Source: Azadirachta indica (lineage: Eukaryota > Streptophyta > Magnoliopsida > Sapindales > Meliaceae). From it: DNA of 64,000 nt. Positions within the stretch are counted from its first letter, which is position 1, and every line of letters starts with the position of its first letter. Location: the NCBI GenBank assembly GCA_022749755.1, contig CM040450.1, positions 9,136,913 to 9,200,912 of the forward strand. The letters run 5' to 3'. The position numbers were made by a program, and so were the translations under genes. The notes beneath the pieces were generated by a model. The model worked only from the letters and a program-made list of their open reading frames with translations, was not told the DNA's origin and ran no database searches. This document shows positions 56,176-64,000 of the stretch, piece after piece.

Positions 56176-57723
56176 TCAAGAGATGAGATCAAATCCTTGT
56201 TCGAGTAGATCACCAGCTAAGACTTTGTTTGCAGCTTCAGATGGATGAAATCCATCCCAAAACACATATTCTGTTGCATTTGAGCACGTTCCTATCGACC
56301 TTGCATTGCATAGCAGCGACGTTTCTACTGTTCCCGTTCCACAGCAAGCCTTTCTAGCCTCGAAGAACCCTGTTGTAATACCGCCCAATAGATATGGACA
56401 TTAATGATAATTTGTTCATGTACACGTATACAATATATTAACATGCATTCGTGCTGCATACCACTTTCGCTAGGGCTAATGATCATATTCATCAGAGGGT
56501 TGTAGATATCAAAGACTACAAGTTTGAGACCAGGTAGCTTATTCAAAAGATTCTGAGATGTGGTGTTGAGTTTGTTGTTGAATGAAATTGCATCTTGATT
56601 TAATCTTGCAACACACTGGTTGCTTCCAGCTTCACCAAATAGTGTGATGGCTGCGGGCAGACAACCGGTTGGAGGTAGGCTTGTGACTCCCAGTCTCCTT
56701 ACACCCCTTTCATACAAACTCTGCACCAAAAAAACTTATTTAATTAATTAACTAACTAAATAAATGCCACTGTTGAGAGCATCCAATTAAAGAGTAAAGG
56801 ACATATAAACCCCTAAACTTTGATAAAAAGAGTTAATCTTTTAAGAGTTAAATTTTACTAAATTACCCTTATTTTGTCCTGAATATATATTAATCAGCTA
56901 GGTAGATGTGGTTATTGAAATATATATATATATATATATATATAGACAATCATGATTTGATAAATACCTGAACAAAAGTAGAGTAGGATTTCATGAGAAG
57001 TTCAGAGAATCGATCAGGTGAGTAGATCCTGTTAAGAATGGGATTGATGTAGTAATTCTGAATAAAATCACTGCTCCCTGCACTCAAAAGATGAACGGCT
57101 GCAGAGAATATGGTATTAGCCTGTTCTCTTCCTACCATATTCACCACTTTGTTTTGATAATCCTCGTAGTAGTTGAGCTGCTGAGTCAATGGAATAGCAC
57201 CCTGTAGAATCCCAACAATTAATACACCAAGTATCTTAAATTTAATTAATTAAGTAATTAAGTAGTTGTTTACATATAACTGGGCTGTTCTGTCATACAA
57301 CCCCGAAGCAGCAGAAGCAAAGTTTACTCCTGTCAAGATTCTATTTCCACTTGCTTCTTGGCTTAGGTAAGCTGGCGGATATGAGGTGAAGCCAAGGTAC
57401 TCAGCTGCAGACAATGAATAAAATTAACAATAATAAGTGAAAAAAATATATTTTTCTAAGAGAGAAAATAAATATAATATTTAGGTACCAGTGAAGTCTG
57501 TGGCTAACTTGCCATTGCAGAATCTTCCAGTGGGTCTGTGAGTAACAAAGTCTCTTCCATAAGGAGGGAAATTTGCCTTGATAAGTGTACTGATGTTATT
57601 GTTGTTTCCAACATCAACAATTGAATCTCCAAAGATGATCATAGCAGGAACAAGAGGTTGCCCATTAGCCATTAATGAACAACCCACAACAAAAGTCAAG
57701 ATGAAGACACCCATACACCCCAT
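56176..57723 (-). CDS. GDSL esterase/lipase (APG/EXL-like), five exons
   Basis: A secreted SGNH hydrolase of 350 residues acting on acyl esters outside the cell; the natural substrate is unknown. Exons on the minus strand: 57489-57723, 57274-57404, 56968-57201, 56462-56720 and 56176-56369, all GT-AG, with the usual five-exon layout of plant GDSL genes. A signal peptide (residues 1-22, hydrophobic core VFILTFVVGCSLM) precedes block I (IIFGDSIVDVGNNN, nucleophile Ser). Block II surrounds NFASAASGLYD, block III is GSSDFIQNYY (Asp where many relatives have Asn-Asp) and block V is WDGFHPSEAAN with the catalytic Asp and His. The neighbourhood (the EMB175-like gene about 15 kb away on the same strand) matches At5g03800-At5g03810 in Arabidopsis, so the orthologue is probably At5g03810. 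There is no frame damage. Confidence 0.94.
56920..56944. repeat. (TA)n microsatellite in GDSL intron 3
   Basis: About 12 TA units just downstream (minus strand) of the exon 3 donor. Confidence 0.9.
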
Positions 57724-57818
57724 TTTCTTTGTTATACCAAATCCTACTCAAAAACAGCTGAACTGGTAAAGACACTGCTAGTGAATGAAATGATGAAGAG
57801 TGAATGGGGGTAGAAGCG

Positions 57819-57863
<45 letters not shown>

Positions 57864-57876
57864 AATAATAATAATA
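57819..57876. repeat. compound microsatellite in the GDSL promoter
   Basis: (TA)6 followed by (CA)15 and (AAT)5 on the plus strand, about 100-150 bp upstream of the GDSL start codon. It is therefore in the likely 5' leader or core promoter. Confidence 0.92.
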
Positions 57877-57879
57877 TTT

Positions 57880-59791
57880 ATAAGTGGGTAAAAAAGTTTT
57901 GAGTATCTAAAATTTGAATCATTCCTTTGATAAGTTTTAATGATATCAAAAATATTATCAAATAAATTTTCATCAAAATGGACACTATTAGTTAACTAGA
58001 GTATCGATGGGTATTTTTGGAACCACAGAAATTGCAATCGGCCAAACCTTATAGATTAAAATGCCCGTTTTTTCCTTCCCATGATCTTCTGCGGCAAGTA
58101 AAGAGATGTTAGAAGCATGTTCGGCACCCCATGAATTTTGTCATCTTATCAATATTAGTAACATATTTATCTTTATTAGGCTAACAAAAAGTGTAATTTT
58201 CTTTTAGGGAGGAGGTGTTTGTGCGTGTGAGTGTGACGAATTACTTGGCTAAAGTTTTGAGTAGCTTTAAGACAAGTTGGTTTCTTTTTCCAAATTTATA
58301 AAAGCAAATGTCCACGTTATACATGCATACAAGTAGCGTGTCTTGAACAAATTGTATTGTATTTCAAAACAAGAATTTGACATGGGGCATTTTTTATGGC
58401 AAAATTTTCATTTTTGACCACATTTTCCCCCCATTTTTACTCTCACCACTTAGTAAATCTCTTTTGTTAAGTATATATGAGAATAAAATTGTCCAAATGC
58501 AGAGTGTTGAACCTATTCGGACCCTATACTATGTTGTCTTGAACTCAGAACACTTTAATCTCAAAAATACATTTAATAAATATAGTCACCTCATGTTTCT
58601 TTATTATTGTAGTAACAAAATATTAGTTAATTAAAATATTTTTAAGTAAATATTAGTTATTAGCCACCTAAGTCTCGTCTAAGTAGTTAGAAAGTTTCTG
58701 CTTGAGTCTTGCATTTAGAAATACTTCTCTCTCATTATAATGTAAGATTCCTCCAACAGGATTAGAATGTGATTCTATTCCCCTCTTATTTGACGGTCCG
58801 TGCGTAGAAAATTTGAAGTGTAACATAATTATCACGTCTGAACTCCCAACAGAATTATGATGAAGTATTAATTGTAATTTTAACGTAATATTCAAAAATA
58901 TATATATATATATATCAATTACCTTTAATCTAAAATAAAGGAAAGTTTATCATTTTAATCTCATATTCCACGAGAAAAGAAATATAGAAGAAAATAAAAT
59001 CTGTTTTTATGTGAAGACGGTTAGAAAAAGAAATTAAGTAAATGAAATTTTGTAATAAAAGGTATCACAAAGGATGTTGGGTTAAATTCTACCTCGAATC
59101 CCCCGTAAATGTACTATTTTTTTTTTTCTTTTTTTTTTTTCTTTTTTTAATCACCACAAAAGGCATCCTAACAACCTATAAAAGCTACAGAAACCCACAT
59201 TAATACACAAACCTAAAAGTTATGAAAACACCTTCAAACACAAAAATCTAAGCAGAGTATATTGGTACATTTAGCATATAAAAAAAAAAAATACAAACAA
59301 TAACAATAACAATAACTATAAACTAGCAGGACTTGTTTTCAAAACTCAAACGATACAAAATTTGCATTGCACTAGCACTTATGTGATAGTCAAATATAAC
59401 TGAGATAATATGATAATATATAATATAACATCTTCCCTAAATGAAATCTTCAGAACCGGCTTCCATCTATATTTACAACTTCACTAAAAGCTCAAAGCCC
59501 ATCATTTTCATTAAAATTCAAATATATTAGATTAAATTGAAGATCAAATAGAAGTCTAGTGTAACATGTAACAATTGTAGCAGTAATGGCACCACTCCTT
59601 CTTGCCCGGGAACAACTGAAACCCTAGTTATTTAATATAAAATAGGTAGAAACATGTGATAAATATTGATACTCACTCTTCTCTACTAATTAAGTAGATC
59701 CGGAGGTGCTTTGCGTTTCTCCTTCCTTTCTCTCTCTAGTTGAGTGCTGCATAATCCAGCTCAGTGGCTAGTATCACACTGCCCATTCTGG
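57880..59791. other. intergenic region between the GDSL and threonine deaminase genes
   Basis: The left part is the GDSL promoter. The right part (about 59150-59790) is the 3' untranslated and downstream region of threonine deaminase. There is a T-rich stretch at 59118-59148. ORFs of up to 85 codons show no known motif. Confidence 0.55.
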
Positions 59792-62700
59792 TCAATGCAT
59801 CAGAAGCTGGAAGTTGTCGTCATCAGTTACAAGTACATAATCATATCCAAGATTATTGGCACGACTGTGGAATTCATCCATCTCTTGCTTTGCAACTTGG
59901 ATTCCAACTAATACATTTGCGCCAGTTTCACCCTGTTGGAGGAGAAATACAATATTTGATCAATGGAAAAATTCCTTGACGTGGTGTGCCAAAACTGAAA
60001 TTGTAAATTTATAGAACAGAAAAAATTTTCAGATGCCCACCTGCCCACGGTAATGGAATAAACTAATATTCCAGCGTGGACTAAAAGCATCCAAGAACTT
60101 CATCAGAGCACCAGGTCTCTCTGGGAAAACAAAACGACAAAGAACCTCGTTTTCAACATTTAATCTGCCCCCCATCTGAAAGAAATCAAGAGAAAAGCAA
60201 ACTTAGAGCCATAATGCATCCAAAAAAAACAGATTTTAAATATCCAGAACAAAAGTTAGTGAGTGAATAATGTTTTTTCACATTTTGAGGAAACAGAAGG
60301 TTCTTCTATCCTTTGTCAAATTAATGAAAATGAATGCATACAATGCAGTATCATCATTACATGATTATCCACCAAATTGTTGTGGAGTAAAACTTTGGTG
60401 CATTACACCCTATTAAACAATTGAAACCAAATGCATAGACTGCACTTTTATCATTAGATAGTCATCTATCAAATTGTTCAATTATAACTTTGGTTCCCTC
60501 TTTAAGATGATTCTTTTGGCTGATTTGTGGATTCTGACCCACTTTGTAATTCTTTATTGATACATATTTCCTGTTTCTTATCAACACATAAAAAGGAAGA
60601 AGAAGGTTCAGTTCCTTGTCCACTGTTCACCCCCCTCTTCCATTTATATTTGCCCATATGATGTGGGCCTCATATTGCACCAGACACATAATGCAAGGAT
60701 TAGTTACAAGGAGCACTAGGCAACCAGGAAACTAGAAAGAGTAATTAAGCTCTACTCATGTTAGAATATGATTAGTAAATAACTGTTCTTATGGTAAATT
60801 AGTACTATTAAGTTTTTTATTTTTTTCCCCTTTCAGCACAAGGCTAAAGTAAAACTTGATTAAAATTTGCACTGGAAAGAAAACAAGAGTACAGCAGAGT
60901 TGTTTCAGAGGCTAATCTTTTACCAAGCAACAGACAAATCAATGAACAGACACAATAAGAAATAAGAGCTACATGACATAGATGTCCATAAGCACTAGAC
61001 GTGTACTAATTCTTTTGCAGTTAAACCTACGAATAAAAAGGAATGCCCAGTCATGTATAAAAGTGGAAAAAGGATTCTCTTCCAAATCTGGATTTAAAAT
61101 ACAAAACCAACTGTACTATATTTAAAATTATTCTTTCAAGCAGAAAAAGGAATGCCCATCTATTGTATACTTTTGCAAGTAGTTAATAATTGAGAAAGCA
61201 AAGCCATTGATAGTGCACCTAACACAATTTCTTCAATGGGGGTTCCTTTAAGTTCAGAACTATGCAGAGGTCTTTTTCAAGCATCCACAAAAATAAGAAC
61301 CTCTTCTAGGAATTTTTTTTCTACCCAGGTACATTTGCAGGAATTGAGTAGGCAAATTCAAATTTAGATTAAGAAGGGAAAGAAGGGGAAAGAGAGAGGC
61401 CAAAAAGGAACTGTTAAACCTTTTAAGCAATTCTTAAACATTGCAAGGAAAGTGTAACAGAATGTTAGCCTAATCCACCAAGAAACATGTTTAACACCTT
61501 CCAAAAAGTTGTCCAATAACCATGCATCATATGTTAAAGAGAATAATTACCAAATAACGCAGGTGATCTTTAACCAAGTCACTTTGTGTAAGATTGTAAG
61601 TTTTAAGCTGAGAAGATTCCATTTGCTCCCGCATAGCTTTAAGTTCAGCAACTGTGTGAACACCAACACTGCATACATTGAAAGGATATATAATGTTCTT
61701 GCCTCTTACAAAATACCAAAATGCAATTTTAGTTAGTAACTATGCCCAAATTACACAGAAAATAATTATCTGCACTCAGGAAAACTTAGGGACAGTAGGA
61801 CAATCATACATTTAGCAACAATTTTCATTTGTTTCATGTGGCTTATATAGATTGAAAATTACTTACCTGTAAAGAACCACAGCCTCTTTATCAGAACTAC
61901 ATCGGTACTTGAACTCAGTAATATTCAGAGGCCCCACCTGCCAACCCAAATGATATTCAGTTTAAACCAAACCCTTTGCTAAAGAAGTTGTAGATTTTTA
62001 TTGACGTATATCAACGTACAAGTTCACAAAATTGTTTGAAACTCCCACGTTTTTCTGGCATAACAGTTGCAAGCAAAGCCTCCTGTTGCCTACCAACATT
62101 AGCAAGTTCAGTCACCACCCTCAGTTTATCAAAGTTCATGTTTGCCCCACTGGTTATTGCTACAACGTTTTCTCCACTAAGGCCATAATATTTGCAATAT
62201 GCTTCAGCTCCAGCAAGTGCAAGAGCGCCTGCAGGTTCTAAAATGCTCCTTTTCTCCTCAAACATGTCCTGCACACCAGAATTAACGTTGTAAATCAATA
62301 GGGCTTGAACACTATATGCCAATTCATCAGCTCCATATGCCCTGATTACGTAATGCATTTCTCCATTAAAATGCTTATGTTATTGTAACAAGTTCACAAA
62401 TTTAAAATGAACCTGAAGATATTTCATTCCAAAAAGAATAAACAGAGAGGCAAGGGGAAGGAACTGGTTCTGAATGGAGGAGGATTCATTGTTCCATGAA
62501 GCATACCATTCACAAAAAATAAAACGGCTGAAGTAATTAGTACAGCAAGAAACAGCCTTTAGTGTACTTTCCCAAAGTGTACAATACTGACTTGTTGCAC
62601 TTTCTTATATCTACAATGCATAATATTCTTAAAAAGAAAAGAAGAGGTCAGCACACACAAGCAAACTCCAACACCTTAAAGAAGCCTCACCTTTATCGAG

Positions 62701-62897
62701 GCACAAATAGCATCACGGCTTACAAGAACAATACCATCTACCAATTTCTTGCATAAACGGAAAGTCTCTTCACCAACTTCTTTAACAGCTACACCATCTG
62801 CAAAACCTCCCACTTGGTCCAATATCACTCTCTCCCCATGATGTAGTGACAAGGCCATGGCATTTGCATCAGAGGGCTCCACTCCAATAATTTTCAC
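59792..62897 (-). CDS. OMR1: biosynthetic threonine deaminase, last six exons (5' part outside the window)
   Basis: Plastid threonine dehydratase converts threonine to 2-oxobutanoate, the first step to isoleucine, and is inhibited by isoleucine. Exons on the minus strand: 62691-62897, 62020-62268, 61867-61937, 61551-61668, 60041-60175 and 59792-59932, all in phase with GT-AG junctions. They encode the end of the PLP catalytic domain ([14 protein letters not shown], then [17 protein letters not shown] and [13 protein letters not shown]) and two C-terminal ACT-like regulatory domains, [20 protein letters not shown] to about LRYL and [20 protein letters not shown] to the end LLMH. Two Arg residues (in HLRYL and FHYRG) lie 45 residues apart, as do the two positions altered in the feedback-insensitive Arabidopsis omr1-1 allele (R499, R544, from memory). 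The PLP lysine and start codon lie beyond the window. The frame is intact. Confidence 0.95.
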
Positions 62898-64000
62898 CTG
62901 TGTGTTAATGATATTACATTTAATACTCTTGGTGGAAAGCATAATTTTGTCAGAAACAGATTACTAAGCTAGAAATTCAAAGAAAAGGACCAAAGTTCAA
63001 AATATTGATTTTGCTACATCTCCGAATCCACTGGAACTCATAAAACTTGGTTGGAAACCACTCTGAACTGAAACTAGAGAAAATAAGATGTATGCTCAAT
63101 ACAGAAAGTGGGCGGAAGTTCAGAAGGCTAAGAATATAAAAAGGAAATTAGTGTAACTAGAAAAACTGGGAGCGCCCAAAACAAATTTAAAACAGTGCGT
63201 TGTATTATTGTGGTGATTTAATATTGCTGTAAATAGCAATAGAAGGATCAGATGAGTAAAAGATAACAATTTATAAAGTGGTGAGATAAGAACAGAAGGC
63301 ATGAGTGTGGTGAAGAGAGATGTTATAAAGATTATCTTTAAGGTCAAGAAACTTGAGAACAATCTCAATCCTACTGACTCCATCACTTTAGACAACAATA
63401 ATAGTCGAGAATGATAAATCAAAATTACAGAAAATAAGTTTATTGTGGGAAAGAAATAATCTCTTAGTTTCAATCTATATCATAAGGTCATCTAGCACAT
63501 ATTTACACAGAAGACAAAGCTTATGAATAACTCAGAGTCATAACTGTATTGATCTTTCAAATAAAAATAATGGTAGTTGCAAGTCCAAAAAACTTGAACA
63601 AATTTGTGTATGCTACATTTGACAAAATGAAAAACTATCCAGGTTGCAATTACAAAGACAGATCATCAGGCTAGACTATGTACAAAGTAGAAAGATGTCA
63701 AACAAGCCCAGCTCATTTGCTTTAGCTGGAAACTTGTAAATAATATGCCTGCTGAAACTTAATTAGCCCATTTCTCATTTTAACTCAAGGGATGATGAGC
63801 TATGTCTCTCAGGCCAGGATGACACTTGAATCTAAAGAATCTCCTTTTAACTTGAGGGGTGATTGGTTAAGTGTCCCAGCCTAAGACCCTAAGATGATGC
63901 TTCAATCTAAAGAATCTCCAAGGATGATAAATTTTAAGCTTATATGCAGCATGGGAAAATTTTATCATAACATGTTTGACATATGTGATGATCCATGAAT
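62898..64000 (-). other. OMR1: threonine deaminase intron running past the window edge
   Basis: The acceptor AG lies at 62899-62898. No sequence for the preceding exon (which should encode the catalytic GGGGLIAG region) is found up to 64000, so the intron is longer than 1.1 kb. A phrase CTTGAATCTAAAGAATCTCC is repeated at 63825-63845 and 63901-63920. ORFs here have no support. Confidence 0.75.

Noticed and set aside
62032..62241. Plus-strand ORF of 69 codons inside the threonine deaminase exon
   Set aside because: Shadow of the real minus-strand exon at 62020-62268.
1..64000. CRISPR arrays, bacterial operons, riboswitches, tRNA and rRNA genes
   Set aside because: No repeat-spacer pattern, no bacterial signals and no convincing tRNA cloverleaf or rRNA sequence was seen by eye; a tRNA scan would be needed to exclude short RNA genes fully.

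Overview
The window looks like nuclear DNA of a eudicot plant. It is strongly AT-rich, its genes have many GT-AG introns, and it carries plant-specific families (a DYW-type PPR protein, a GDSL esterase/lipase, a GH35 beta-galactosidase with a SUEL lectin tail, an X8/CBM43 protein and chloroplast-type threonine deaminase). Decayed transposons fill much of the rest. I cannot name the species.

Layout. 1-32 kb is mostly transposon debris: a minus-strand Ty1/copia element (1-4.34 kb), two further minus-strand copia gag pieces (8.26-8.81 and 25.17-25.87 kb), a Ty3/gypsy gag with its 5' LTR (8.87 to about 10.95 kb), a facing pair of LTR-like sequences (6.15-7.15 and 20.31-21.30 kb), a degenerate plus-strand copia pol (23.39-24.08 kb), a cytochrome P450 3' remnant next to a copia 3' end (29.59-30.71 kb) and a dead hAT transposase (30.72-31.93 kb). 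The only well-supported host gene here is a small secreted X8 protein (16.45-16.97 kb, minus strand, two exons).

33-41 kb is gene-dense: a 17-exon beta-galactosidase (plus strand) carrying two frameshifting indels, and tail to tail with it an intronless 882-aa DYW-type PPR gene (minus strand) that I recognise as the orthologue of Arabidopsis EMB175 (At5g03800). 41.7-46 kb is less AT-rich and has a promoter/leader-like stretch and one plausible coding exon that I cannot identify. 46-50 kb is AT-rich intergenic DNA holding a fold-back element with inverted arms of about 280-300 bp. 50.36-55.73 kb is a complete but old copia element with both 284-bp LTRs and a near-perfect 5-bp target duplication; a CACTA-type element of about 970 bp is inserted inside its RNase H region.

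56.2-57.7 kb holds a five-exon GDSL esterase/lipase gene (minus strand), and 59.8 kb to the right edge holds the last six exons of biosynthetic threonine deaminase (minus strand), whose 5' part lies outside the window. The genes do not form an operon or one pathway. The EMB175-like/GDSL pair probably preserves an ancestral neighbourhood (At5g03800-At5g03810 in Arabidopsis) that the copia insertion has stretched apart. I found no convincing new biological system. The points most worth checking are the double lesion in the beta-galactosidase, the missing catalytic glutamate in the DYW domain, the unidentified locus at 41.8-43.5 kb, and the large fold-back and nested elements.
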